Shown here: piece after piece, positions 35,777-44,062 of the stretch | Layout of the letters: every line of letters begins with the position of its first letter | Numbering within the stretch: the stretch's first letter is position 1 | Assembly (NCBI GenBank): GCA_016290335.1 | Contig: JAEETM010000002.1 | Span: 1-64,000 of the forward strand | Length of the DNA: 64,000 nt | Reading direction: 5' to 3' | From: Treponema sp. | Lineage (GTDB): Bacteria > Spirochaetota > Spirochaetia > Treponematales > Treponemataceae | Made by a program: the position numbers and the translations under genes | The notes under the pieces: model-generated | What the model was told of the DNA's origin: nothing | Seen by the model: only the letters and a program-made list of their open reading frames with translations | Database searches by the model: none

Positions 35777-36247
35777 CTATTTACCTGTTTTTCCGATTAT
35801 CTGTGGAATCTTATTTTTCCAGTATTCAATCTGTTTTTCTGAATAATTATTCTGTAAAAGAAGATTTATTCTGCCGTGTAAAGATGAATAACCTATAAAG
35901 CTTACGTTATTTTCACTGTCGCAAACAAAAACAACTGCAAGGGGACCGTATAAGGTAGCACTTCTTATGATTACAGCATCATAAAGTTCGCCGTTACGTC
36001 TGTTTCTTGCTTCATAGCAGGCAGCATTCATACATACAGGATTTTTAATCGGCTTGCTGTTTCCTACTGTCCACTGGTTGGAATCATAATCATCAAGAAC
36101 TCTCTCAATTGAAACCTTAAGATTGTTATTCCACGATTTTTTTGAAACAAGAGAAAAGTAAACAAGAATCATCAGGACAAGTGCAACTATACCTATAAAT
36201 ATTCCGTAATTCTTAAAAAATGTTTTATAAGAAATATCATCCATCAT
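35777..36247 (-). CDS. RnfG-like periplasmic subunit, short form
   Basis: 156-aa protein with one N-terminal membrane helix (about 12-31) and a small periplasmic domain. The stretch AVIIRSATLYGPLAVVFVCD followed by GRINLL resembles the first half of the FMN-binding domain of RnfG. The chain then ends, without the C-terminal SGAT-type motif whose Thr carries covalent FMN. Position between RnfD- and RnfE-like genes supports the assignment. Confidence 0.65.
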   Translation of the reverse strand: MMDDISYKTFFKNYGIFIGIVALVLMILVYFSLVSKKSWNNNLKVSIERVLDDYDSNQWTVGNSKPIKNPVCMNAACYEARNRRNGELYDAVIIRSATLYGPLAVVFVCDSENNVSFIGYSSLHGRINLLLQNNYSEKQIEYWKNKIPQIIGKTGK

Positions 36248-36262
36248 TTTTCAATACATCCT

Positions 36263-37324
36263 TTACAAGTTTACTGTCTGCTTTAATAACAGGGCTTCAT
36301 TTCTTTTTTCTTCTACAACTCTAATAAGAAGATTAATAACATTGCATATAACAACTGTATAAATCATACCGATTGGAGAAGTTCCGCAGCCGGCTATTGC
36401 AAATGCAAGCACTCCGGCTAAAACTCCATATAAAATCTTTCCACTAACCGAAACTGGATGTGTGCCAAACCAGCATAAGAGGAAGAATGCTGTAAACAAG
36501 GTTCCACTTGTATTAAGTGCCAGTATCACGTCTCCCTGATTCACTACTCCACCAACAAGAATCGGGAATAAAATCCTTACAAGCAGAGCATAAGTAAAAA
36601 TAAAGATAAAAGGAATTATTCCTGAGTAATAATCATCTGCATATAAAACTACAGAAGCAAGCAAGGTGAGCAGATTAAACCTGAAGGCTGGGATTATTGA
36701 ATGAGTATCGCATAGTAAAGAAATATAGCCTTCCGGTAAAGTTACTTTAAGCCAGGAAAAAAGAGTGTTATTCAAAAAGTTTGTAATAAAAGTATCAAAG
36801 CCGTAAACTGGGAATACTCCGTTATTAATCATAATTGTAGAAGGATTTTTCAAAGCAATTATATCTGAGGTAATAAGAAAATCTGGGAAAAATCTTTTAC
36901 CAATAAACCAGGCAATTATAACGGCTATAGCAACAATGTTAATCCAGGTGGTAATGCATTTTTCAAAAACAAATCTGGAAAGAGTTATTACAAAAAAAGA
37001 AATACAGAAGGCTGTAAATACCGGATAAGTTTGTGGTAGAAGCATTCCAATTAGAATACCCTGAACAAGCGAAACTATTCCGGTGTAAAGGTGGCGCCGG
37101 TAAACAAGATAACTTAAGGCAAAAGCAGCTAAAGCACCTATTGTTGTTGCAATTATTACATTTATGGCCTGGAAGCTCTTTGTTATAAAAAGCATTACAA
37201 TCTGCAAAAGAAGAAGTACAAGTACCCTTATCATTACAGAAGAAATTGAAGGTGTTTTAAAAACAAAAGGATTCGGAGCAACTTTATTTTTTAGGATTTT
37301 GCTGTCTGAATAATTATTTTTCAT
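36263..37324 (-). CDS. rnfD: RnfD-like membrane subunit
   Basis: 353-aa polytopic protein of the NqrB/RnfD family, about nine helices. The family pattern is visible in the C-terminal half: QGDVILALNTSGTLFTAFFL followed by HPVSVSGKILYGVLAGVLAFAI and a final ICNVINLLI helix. The segment that should hold the flavinylation motif (SGATPL type, just before DTHSIIPAF) reads LKVTLPEGYISLL and has no SGAT. It overlaps rnfC by 11 bases and ends 15 bases before the RnfG-like gene. Confidence 0.8.
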   Translation of the reverse strand: MKNNYSDSKILKNKVAPNPFVFKTPSISSVMIRVLVLLLLQIVMLFITKSFQAINVIIATTIGALAAFALSYLVYRRHLYTGIVSLVQGILIGMLLPQTYPVFTAFCISFFVITLSRFVFEKCITTWINIVAIAVIIAWFIGKRFFPDFLITSDIIALKNPSTIMINNGVFPVYGFDTFITNFLNNTLFSWLKVTLPEGYISLLCDTHSIIPAFRFNLLTLLASVVLYADDYYSGIIPFIFIFTYALLVRILFPILVGGVVNQGDVILALNTSGTLFTAFFLLCWFGTHPVSVSGKILYGVLAGVLAFAIAGCGTSPIGMIYTVVICNVINLLIRVVEEKRNEALLLKQTVNL

Positions 37325-38624
37325 TCTTTTCTCCTGCGAGTTTTTCTTTTAAGATTGAAATTGTCTGTGTAAGAGGAAGTCTTGAAGGACATACTGAATT
37401 ACAGAGTCCACATTCTGTACACAGTGCAACAGATTTTATAAATGCTTCCGGAACAGCTTTTCTGTCATTCATATAAGCATAAATAATATCAGGCGAGATT
37501 TTTACCTGACAGGCAAAACGGCAGTTTCCGCAATGAATGCAGTTATAAATCTGATAGTCAAATATGTTTTTCTTTGAAATGAACTCAACAGATTTAACAT
37601 TTTTTGTAATTGGAACATCCATGCTGTTTACAGAGCTTCCACAGACTGCTCCGTTTATAATAATCATTGAAGGTTCGTGTACAAAACCGCCAAGCTGAGT
37701 AACAAGCTCCTTTAAGGTAAAACCGATTTTAACCTTTAAGAAGCAGGATGCAGAAAGACAGTTTCCTGTGAGCTGTACGTAAGTAGAAATCGAAGGAACA
37801 TCGTATACCAGAGCATTTTCTACGTTAAGCATTGTGTAGGAATCTGTAAAAAGATCTTTTGCAGAAATTGTAAAATCGCATGACTTTTTAAGGCTTTTAT
37901 TAAAGCTGCTTATAATTTCTCTTTTATATCCTGCAGGATAATGATTTATGCGGTTTTTAAGAAGATAGATTTTTTGTCCTTCAATAAGTGCTGATATTTC
38001 ATCAACGTTTGTTTTTACATCTGCTACAAGTACAATATTCCCTGTACCAATCATTTTTGCAGTAAGCTTTGCACCTTCTATAATTTTTGCCGCATAAAAC
38101 TTTGTCAAAAGCGAATCTGAAAGTCTGAGCTTATCTTCATCATAAAGCCTGATAATTAAAGTACGTTCTTTTCTGTTTTCCAGATTATTGATTTGCCACG
38201 AAAGAGATTCAGGTTTTGAGATTAAAAACGTATTTATGATTCCCTTATCAGCAATTTTTGTTAAAAGGTCCTTTGCAGGGATATTGGATAAATCTGCTTT
38301 TCTGAGTTTTTTACCGGTAAATGAAAACTTACCTTCCAGTTTGATTTTAACTGCTTTTTCATAATGGCCACTTGGAGTAAGCGTTGTTACAATATCAATA
38401 ACTTTACCGGGAATTGGTGAATGGATTTTTGAAAAGCTTTCTGCTTCTCTGTCTGGAATTGCTATAACGTCGCCTTCCTGAACAAAATCACCTGCTTTTA
38501 CAAGACAAAGATAATTACACTTTTTATCCTGCTTTAATTGAACGGTAACTACTTTTGGTAAAAAGGCATTTTCAGAAAACTTATATTTTTTCAGTTCTGT
38601 TGGTACAACCTGATAAGCAGCCAT
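37314..38624 (-). CDS. rnfC: RnfC-like iron-sulfur subunit
   Basis: 436-aa soluble subunit. The N-terminal barrel-sandwich region (about 20-95, with HSPIPGKVIDI) and two C-terminal [4Fe-4S] motifs (CIHCGNCRFACQ at about 365, CTECGLCNSVCP at about 402) match RnfC. The middle domain aligns in outline (EGAKLTAKMIG) but the NADH/FMN site of known RnfC (GGAGFPT followed by ECEPY) is replaced by KGIINTFLISKP and RLYDEDKL. It thus keeps clusters but lacks a recognisable nucleotide/flavin site. Its start overlaps the stop of the upstream membrane gene by one base. Confidence 0.85.
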   Translation of the reverse strand: MAAYQVVPTELKKYKFSENAFLPKVVTVQLKQDKKCNYLCLVKAGDFVQEGDVIAIPDREAESFSKIHSPIPGKVIDIVTTLTPSGHYEKAVKIKLEGKFSFTGKKLRKADLSNIPAKDLLTKIADKGIINTFLISKPESLSWQINNLENRKERTLIIRLYDEDKLRLSDSLLTKFYAAKIIEGAKLTAKMIGTGNIVLVADVKTNVDEISALIEGQKIYLLKNRINHYPAGYKREIISSFNKSLKKSCDFTISAKDLFTDSYTMLNVENALVYDVPSISTYVQLTGNCLSASCFLKVKIGFTLKELVTQLGGFVHEPSMIIINGAVCGSSVNSMDVPITKNVKSVEFISKKNIFDYQIYNCIHCGNCRFACQVKISPDIIYAYMNDRKAVPEAFIKSVALCTECGLCNSVCPSRLPLTQTISILKEKLAGEKNEK

Positions 38625-40066
38625 TATTTACCTCCCTTTCGTTTAATTACTTTATGTTTTATCATAGTTGAAAAATAAATAAAGAGTAACATAGCAAAGC
38701 ATACAAACATCATTATAATGCTGAAAAGACTTACATGATAAGAACCGGCAGAAACATAACCGCATGTAAAATCGCTTCCCTGAACCTTTATTACTTTTTC
38801 AATCGATTCAAAATCAAGGTCATCTATATTTTTAAAAATACTAGTTTTAAAGCCTTCATCATAAGTCAGATAATCATCTTTTTCTGTAATAATTCCATCC
38901 GTAACTACATAATCAGGAAAAACTACAGTTTCATCATCATAATAATTCAGATTAAGAGATTTATAAGGCAAAGTAACTACATCCCAGTTCCATCTGTAAA
39001 AATCTTCAAGCTGTGGCAGCTCCTGTGCCTGTACTTCAGCTTTTCCAGGTATAAAGATTGCCTTTGATTTTTTTGTAAGTCCCGAGTTTGTAACATTGGA
39101 AAAAGTAAAGTAAAGTATTACAAGAACAATACTTGCAGTTGCTATTGGCATTACAATTTTTCCGTTTCCGCCGAATACCTGAATCATTTTTGCAGGTCGG
39201 ATAAATACAGGATTAAAGGAATATCGTTTTGCGCGGGCTTCTTTTATTGCTAAGAAAAGATAAATTATCAGTGCTGTTGCAATAAGTGTAAGAATGAAAA
39301 ATACACCGGAAAGTATTGAACCTGCAAAAGCACTCAAAATTGAAAGCGCAATTATAAATGCAACAATAAGCCCTTTAGAAAGATATTTTATTACACCCTT
39401 TCTTCCAAGCAGGTTGGAAATAAAGAATAACGCTATGTAAAGAAGTATTACGGCTGCTGCAGATGAATAAAAAGGATTACAGAAAACGTATAAAACAGGA
39501 ATTAAACATTCAAAAACAAAGAAAAACTTGTTTTTAGAAAAGAAAGCAAGCATTATCATGAGGACTGAAACAATTATCGGAAGCAGCCAGGGATAGGAAT
39601 AGGAACTGTCTGATCCTGCTTCTATGTTTTCGTGTTCAAGAAAATGAATGCAGGCATCTATGTTTTTTTTGTATTCTTCCGGGATGTAAATAAGCTTGTA
39701 TTTTCCTGTTGAATCATAAAAATAATTGTTACGGAACTTAAGATAATCGGTAATGCTTTCATCTGAATTATTTTTGCCTGTGTGACTGCTGTAAAGTCCC
39801 ATTTTTAGCATTGCCATTTCTACGGAGTTTTCAGAAAGCATAATCGGTATGTGCTGTTCTTCAAGGCTTACATACTCTGTAATACCGGCGTTCTTTAAAA
39901 TATTAGAAACGACACCTGTATTGGCAGATGCCGGAACGTAAAGAACCGAGTAATTATTCCAAAGTTTTCCGCTGGGTACGGATCTGAAAATTACAAGCAG
40001 TGCAATTATGATTAAGACTGCCGGTAAAGCCATATATTTCTTTATATTTTCTTTTTTCAATTTCAT
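38624..40066 (-). CDS. Unrecognised membrane protein cotranscribed with the Rnf-like genes
   Basis: 480 aa, no family recognised. One N-terminal helix (about 10-28) leads to a periplasmic domain (about 30-150; contains YVPASANTGVVSN and a later KYKLIYIPEEYKK). Then come about six helices (about 155-325), a second periplasmic domain (about 330-440, acidic, Tyr/Asp-rich) and a last helix (about 450-470). There are few cysteines and no cofactor motif. It sits 4 bases after the PAP2-related gene and overlaps rnfC by one base, so it belongs to the same operon. It may be an extra subunit or assembly factor of the Rnf-like complex; this is inference from position only. Confidence 0.75.
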   Translation of the reverse strand: MKLKKENIKKYMALPAVLIIIALLVIFRSVPSGKLWNNYSVLYVPASANTGVVSNILKNAGITEYVSLEEQHIPIMLSENSVEMAMLKMGLYSSHTGKNNSDESITDYLKFRNNYFYDSTGKYKLIYIPEEYKKNIDACIHFLEHENIEAGSDSSYSYPWLLPIIVSVLMIMLAFFSKNKFFFVFECLIPVLYVFCNPFYSSAAAVILLYIALFFISNLLGRKGVIKYLSKGLIVAFIIALSILSAFAGSILSGVFFILTLIATALIIYLFLAIKEARAKRYSFNPVFIRPAKMIQVFGGNGKIVMPIATASIVLVILYFTFSNVTNSGLTKKSKAIFIPGKAEVQAQELPQLEDFYRWNWDVVTLPYKSLNLNYYDDETVVFPDYVVTDGIITEKDDYLTYDEGFKTSIFKNIDDLDFESIEKVIKVQGSDFTCGYVSAGSYHVSLFSIIMMFVCFAMLLFIYFSTMIKHKVIKRKGGK

Positions 40067-40070
40067 TATT

Positions 40071-40559
40071 CTACATGAGCAATGAGAATGAAAGGCCGAT
40101 TAAAAAACCAAGTACACAGCCAAGAATAACCTGTAATGGTGTATGACCGTCTACTTCCTTTATTGGTTTATATTTTTCAATTGCCTTACTTTCTGCAAGC
40201 TCCTTACCAAGTTCATTCAGTTTATGTGCCTGTATTCCGCTTGAATGACGAACACCAAAAGCATCTCGTATTGTTACAAAGAAAACTACAAGACATAACA
40301 TAAATAAATCGGAATTAATACCGTTTCTGAAGCCTATTGTTGTACAGATTGAAGCTACAAGAGCCGAATGACTTGATGGCATTCCTCCTGTTTTCCAGAA
40401 CAAATTCTGTGCAAGTTCAGAAAAGGAATGTATGCGTCCGTGAATAAGATTTATGATTGTTTTTATAAACTGAGCGCCTAACCAGCTGAAAATACCGGCA
40501 AGGAAAATCGGATTTGTAACAAACATTTTTAATTGTTCACGTGTATTAGATAACATCAT
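40071..40559 (-). CDS. Divergent PAP2-family (DUF212/YuiD-type) membrane protein
   Basis: 162-aa integral membrane protein related to PAP2 phosphatases. GGMPSSHSALV and FGVRHSSGIQAHKLN are the signature blocks of the divergent family. First gene of the Rnf-like operon. The start is one of two adjacent ATGs (40559 or 40556) after AGGA. Substrate unknown; lipid phosphate is the usual guess. An extended -10 promoter lies upstream at 40582-40587. Confidence 0.9.
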   Translation of the reverse strand: MMLSNTREQLKMFVTNPIFLAGIFSWLGAQFIKTIINLIHGRIHSFSELAQNLFWKTGGMPSSHSALVASICTTIGFRNGINSDLFMLCLVVFFVTIRDAFGVRHSSGIQAHKLNELGKELAESKAIEKYKPIKEVDGHTPLQVILGCVLGFLIGLSFSLLM

Positions 40560-40581
40560 TAATTCCTATTATTATCTTATA

Positions 40582-40587
40582 ATTATA
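40582..40587 (-). promoter_or_regulatory. Extended -10 promoter of the PAP2/Rnf-like operon
   Basis: TGA-TATAAT on the minus strand, with expected +1 near 40575 and AGGA ribosome-binding site 3' of it. No good -35 box, consistent with an extended -10 element. Confidence 0.5.
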
Positions 40588-40640
40588 TCATTAAACGGGA
40601 TTTTTTACTAGATTTATGAATAAAAACCTTAATTAAATGT

Positions 40641-40730
40641 TAGAAAAATACTCTCGCAAAGAACCGTATTTTGCTCCGCTATGCTTTATGACGCTCCACA
40701 AAATACGAACCTTTGCTACGTATTTTTCTA
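40641..40730. repeat. Interrupted 90-bp inverted repeat between divergent genes
   Basis: Three matched blocks pair in nested order: TAGAAAAATAC (40641-40651) with GTATTTTTCTA (40720-40730), GCAAAG (40656-40661) with CTTTGC (40711-40716), and CGTATTTTG (40665-40673) with CAAAATACG (40699-40707). The centre is 25 bases. Together they could form a long hairpin or cruciform. It fills most of the gap between the PAP2 and pseudouridine-synthase promoters. No coding sequence is seen here. Confidence 0.7.
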
Positions 40731-40757
40731 CACTTAATCTATTTATTATATTCACTC

Positions 40758-40786
40758 TAGAAATACACTTTTTTTGTAATTATAAT
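40758..40786 (+). promoter_or_regulatory. Promoter of the pseudouridine synthase gene
   Basis: TAGAAA (40758-40763), 17 bases, TATAAT (40781-40786), then seven bases to the ATG at 40794. No ribosome-binding site; leaderless start predicted. Confidence 0.5.
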
Positions 40787-40793
40787 ATAAAAT

Positions 40794-41795
40794 ATGGATT
40801 TTAGAACTTTTACGGCCGGGGAAAATGATGATGACAGACGGGTGGATAAGATTGTGCGCATTATTTGTCCGGAGATGGCGCTTTCGGAGGTTTATAAGGC
40901 TATAAGGAAGGGGCTGGTCAAAGTCAATGATAAAAAAGCTTCGCAGGAATACAGGGTTCATAAAGGTGATAAAATCTCAATAGCAGCATTCTTTTTTGAT
41001 GATGAAGCTGGAAAAACTGATGAAAATAATGCAGCCTCAAAAGTGTTGAAAAGTGATATTGAAGTTCCGGTTTTGTTTAAGAATGAAAATATAATTATTT
41101 ATAACAAACCAAAGAATGTTCTTGTTCACAGCAGTGGAAAATCATCCTCTGTACTTTCGCTGGAAGCTTATACTAAAGAATTATACGAACTGTACAAAAA
41201 ACAAAATCCTGAAAGTTTATCTTTAGCTTTTACTCCTGGGCCCTTGCACAGGCTTGACCGGTATACAACAGGAATTGTCGCCTTTTCCTGGAGTTTAAAT
41301 GGAGCCAGATGGTTTTCGGAAAATATAAAAAATCACACAATCCAGAAAAAATACGTTGGAATTATTCAGGGTAATCTAAAATGTATTCAGGAATGGAAAA
41401 GCATAATAAAACAGGACAATGAAAAAACAGGCAAATCATTCCACACAGTAACAGCTTTTGCTTATTCAGACAGTGAAACTGAGGAAAATGAGGATGGCAA
41501 AGAAGCTTATACCACGGTAACCCCTTTAGCTCACGGAAAATTAAACGGAATTGAAGTAACATACGCCGAGTTCTTTATAAAAACCGGCCGTCATCACCAG
41601 ATCCGCGCACAGGCCGCGCAAAATGGTTACCCTCTCTATGGCGATACAGCCTACGGTGCCTCTCAATCACTTCAAAAATCCTATTTTCTCCACGCCCTCT
41701 CCCTTATCATTCCACAAAATCCAATCGGTCTTCCAAATATAATTGAGGCTCCACTTCCATCGGATTTTCAGGAAGCATTAAACAGTTTTTTTTAA
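40794..41795 (+). CDS. RluA/RluD-family RNA pseudouridine synthase
   Basis: 333-aa enzyme that isomerises uridine in rRNA. The N-terminal S4 RNA-binding domain (about 15-65) ends in VHKGDKISI. The catalytic block is HRLDRYTTGIVAF with Asp155, preceded by YNKPKNVLVHSS. The C-terminal block GRHHQIRAQAAQNGYPLYGD is typical of the family. Which rRNA position it modifies cannot be read; the RluC/RluD group is the best fit. It has its own promoter and is followed by a separately promoted gene. Confidence 0.93.
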   Translation: MDFRTFTAGENDDDRRVDKIVRIICPEMALSEVYKAIRKGLVKVNDKKASQEYRVHKGDKISIAAFFFDDEAGKTDENNAASKVLKSDIEVPVLFKNENIIIYNKPKNVLVHSSGKSSSVLSLEAYTKELYELYKKQNPESLSLAFTPGPLHRLDRYTTGIVAFSWSLNGARWFSENIKNHTIQKKYVGIIQGNLKCIQEWKSIIKQDNEKTGKSFHTVTAFAYSDSETEENEDGKEAYTTVTPLAHGKLNGIEVTYAEFFIKTGRHHQIRAQAAQNGYPLYGDTAYGASQSLQKSYFLHALSLIIPQNPIGLPNIIEAPLPSDFQEALNSFF

Positions 41796-41828
41796 TTTTT
41801 TTTACTTATTACCAGATATTATATTTTG

Positions 41829-41857
41829 TTGAGATAACAACAATTATGCTTTATACT
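41829..41857 (+). promoter_or_regulatory. Promoter of the P-loop/Asp23 gene
   Basis: TTGAGA (41829-41834), exact 17-base spacer, TATACT (41852-41857). Expected +1 is about 41864, giving a leader of about five bases before the ATG at 41869, with no Shine-Dalgarno sequence. Confidence 0.65.
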
Positions 41858-41868
41858 ATACGTGCAAT

Positions 41869-42846
41869 ATGAAAAATCCTTTTAAGCTTATTTCCCAAAA
41901 GTTCCATCCAACCCTTGTTTATGCTTTAGTTGGAGAAAGCGGTACGGGTAAAAGTTATCATTCAAAGCTTCTCGCCGAAGAATATGGAATTGATGCCATT
42001 ATTGATGACGGACTTCTTATTCAGGATGAAAAAATTATTGCCGGCCATTCAGCAAAACGTGAAAAAACTTATATGGGAGCTGTTCGAGTTGCCCTTTTCG
42101 ATGATAAGGAACACCGCGATTCAGTCGCAAAAGTATTAAAAAAAGCCCACATAAAAAAACTTCTTATTCTTGGAACTTCAGAAAAGATGGTAACAAAAAT
42201 TGCCATGCGATTGCAGCTTCCCCAGCCTTCAAAAATCATACACATTGAAGAAATAGCATCCAAGGAAGAAATAGAAAAAGCCGTAAAATCTCGCCAGGTA
42301 GAAGGAAAACACGTAATTCCTGTTCCATCAATCGAGGTAAAAAAATCTTATCCGCAGATATTTTCAAACTCAATGCACGATTTTTTCAGCAAAAAAAACA
42401 TTTTCAGTAATTTGAGAAAAAACAGCGGAAAGATGATTGAAAAATCTATTGTTCAGCCTGAGTTTTCAAAAAAAGGTCGTGTAGAGATTTCAGAAGCTGC
42501 ACTAACCCAGATGGTAACTCATTGTGTTTCTGAATGTGACCCTGAAGTTAAAATCAAAAAAATCTCCATCAAAAAAGATTCACGCGGTTATAAAATAATT
42601 GTAACAATAGACGTTCCTTTCGGCACACAACTTACAGGAAAAGTTCATAAGCTTCAGCAGTATATAATTGACAAGATAGAAACCCTTACAGGCATTCTGA
42701 TTGAAGAAGTAAGTATTGTAATCGACAAAATCACAAAGGTAGAAACTCCTGTCGTAGAACCTGAAAAAAAGCAGAATCTAGACTTTTTAAAACAAACTCT
42801 CGCCCGCTTTCACATCGATAAAACTACCCCTGAAGACAAAAAGTAG
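41869..42846 (+). CDS. P-loop protein fused to an Asp23/Gls24-like domain
   Basis: 325-aa cytoplasmic protein. The N-terminal domain has a clear Walker A motif, GESGTGKS (22-29), then IIDDGLLI, suggesting a small nucleotide-binding or kinase-like fold (about 15-160). The linker is Lys/Ser-rich. The C-terminal domain (about 203-295) starts GRVEISEAALTQMV and continues through GYKIIVTIDVPFGTQL to ITGILIEEVSIVID-type sequence, the pattern of the Asp23 envelope-stress family. The combination is unusual. It sits between an rRNA pseudouridine synthase and a poly(A)-polymerase-type gene, hinting at RNA or envelope housekeeping, but no function is assigned. Confidence 0.8.
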   Translation: MKNPFKLISQKFHPTLVYALVGESGTGKSYHSKLLAEEYGIDAIIDDGLLIQDEKIIAGHSAKREKTYMGAVRVALFDDKEHRDSVAKVLKKAHIKKLLILGTSEKMVTKIAMRLQLPQPSKIIHIEEIASKEEIEKAVKSRQVEGKHVIPVPSIEVKKSYPQIFSNSMHDFFSKKNIFSNLRKNSGKMIEKSIVQPEFSKKGRVEISEAALTQMVTHCVSECDPEVKIKKISIKKDSRGYKIIVTIDVPFGTQLTGKVHKLQQYIIDKIETLTGILIEEVSIVIDKITKVETPVVEPEKKQNLDFLKQTLARFHIDKTTPEDKK

Positions 42847-42859
42847 CATTGTAACAATG

Positions 42860-42946
42860 TGCAGTTTTGCTTATTGCAAAACTGCAAGCGAAGGCTGTAT
42901 AAAGGTTTGTTAAGATTTAGCTTCAGCCTTCGCAGCTTTCGCTATT
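42860..42946. repeat. Composite hairpin repeat, copy A
   Basis: An 11-bp perfect stem, TGCAGTTTTGC (42860-42870) with GCAAAACTGCA (42876-42886), is followed by AGCGAAGGC. Then AGCCTTCGC and AGCTTTCGCTATT (42934-42946) lie inside the 3' end of the pcnB-like gene. The same stem, the following AGCGAA and the AGCTTTCGCTATT arm recur at 49896-49972. The hairpin lies between two convergent genes and has no T-run, so a repeat is more likely than a plain terminator. Confidence 0.65.
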
Positions 42947-44016
42947 TTTGGTTGAATCCTTATAGCAACTCCCAGACTGTTCATCGCTGCCCTAACCGCA
43001 TATTCAAGCTCCCTTCTCTGCGGATTCATAGGAAGTACAAAGTTACGGCATTCAGCCCAGGTTTTTGCATAAAGCTCGCTTGCAGAATACTTCTGAGAAG
43101 TTTCCTTTTTCCAGTCTGTAAGTGTTGTAACAAAATCATAAATCAGATAAAAAAGCTTCTTTCCAAGGCGTACAGAAGGATCAGACTTTACAAGCTCGTC
43201 AAGTTTTTTAAGGCTTGTAAAGTAAGCTTCTTCCAGTTCAGGATTATCAAAAATCATTGCGGCAGCAGAAGGCTGTAAATACATGAATAAATCTGTATCA
43301 AGAGCTTCTACAATTATGTCGTAGGAATGTCCGCTGTTTATGATTTTAAGCAATTCTTCTGTAAGTCTTGAAGGAGATATCTGACCTAAAAGTTCTGCAG
43401 ATTGTCTGATTTTTCTGCGCAAAGAAAAAGACATTTTTGCATGTGTCGTAGCTGAATATTTTATAGCCCTCAGCATTCGTACAGGGTCTTCAACAAAAAT
43501 AGTATCAATTGAAATTACAGGACGAAGAACGTGCTTTTTTATATCACGCATTCCGCCAACATAATCAATTACCTGTTCAAGAATCGGGTCGTAATACAGG
43601 GCATTGAGGGTAAAATCTCTTCGGTGAACGTCCTGTTCAATTGTTCCAAAATCATTACCGACTGAACCGTCTGCATTAGAACGGAATGTACTTACTTCGA
43701 ATATTTTCTGTCCGAAAACAACGTGAACAAGCCTAAACCTGCGTCCGATTATTCTTGAGTTTCTGAAAATCTTTTTAATTTTTGAAGGGGTTGCATCAGT
43801 AACAATATCAAAATCTTTCGGAGTGTTTCCTACTATCAAATCTCTGACTGCACCACCAACAATATAAGCGGTATATCCTGCATCTCTCAGCCTGTTGATT
43901 ATCTGGATGGCATCTGGATCGATTTTATTATTTGAAATAAGATGCTCATCCTTAGTGTAAACGACGGCTTTTTTTACAAGATTTCCTTTTACATCTGTAC
44001 CATATCGATATAACAC
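42910..44016 (-). CDS. Poly(A) polymerase / tRNA nucleotidyltransferase family protein (PcnB-like)
   Basis: 368-aa class II nucleotidyltransferase. YIVGGAVRDLIVG and the catalytic DFD (68-70) define the family; RRFRLVHVVFG just after is more like PcnB poly(A) polymerases than CCA-adding enzymes. HRRDFTLNALYYD and EDPVRMLRAIKYS follow. The start is GTG at 44016: no ATG is available in frame, and a TTGACT/TATTAT promoter places +1 about three bases before it. The last residues (AKAAKAEAKS) are encoded by sequence that belongs to the composite repeat. Whether it adds A tails or CCA cannot be settled here. Confidence 0.88.
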   Translation of the reverse strand: MLYRYGTDVKGNLVKKAVVYTKDEHLISNNKIDPDAIQIINRLRDAGYTAYIVGGAVRDLIVGNTPKDFDIVTDATPSKIKKIFRNSRIIGRRFRLVHVVFGQKIFEVSTFRSNADGSVGNDFGTIEQDVHRRDFTLNALYYDPILEQVIDYVGGMRDIKKHVLRPVISIDTIFVEDPVRMLRAIKYSATTHAKMSFSLRRKIRQSAELLGQISPSRLTEELLKIINSGHSYDIIVEALDTDLFMYLQPSAAAMIFDNPELEEAYFTSLKKLDELVKSDPSVRLGKKLFYLIYDFVTTLTDWKKETSQKYSASELYAKTWAECRNFVLPMNPQRRELEYAVRAAMNSLGVAIRIQPKIAKAAKAEAKS

Positions 44017-44025
44017 AATGAATGA

Positions 44026-44055
44026 ATAATATTGTGTTTAGGGAATGATAGTCAA
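44026..44055 (-). promoter_or_regulatory. Promoter of the pcnB-like gene
   Basis: TTGACT (44050-44055), 18-base spacer, TATTAT (44026-44031). The GTG start at 44016 lies nine bases after the box, so the leader would be only a few bases. Confidence 0.6.
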
Positions 44056-44062
44056 CTAGCAG

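Noticed and set aside
42859..43278. 139-aa plus-strand frame opposite the pcnB-like gene
   Set aside because: Begins inside the hairpin repeat and runs antisense to a conserved nucleotidyltransferase.
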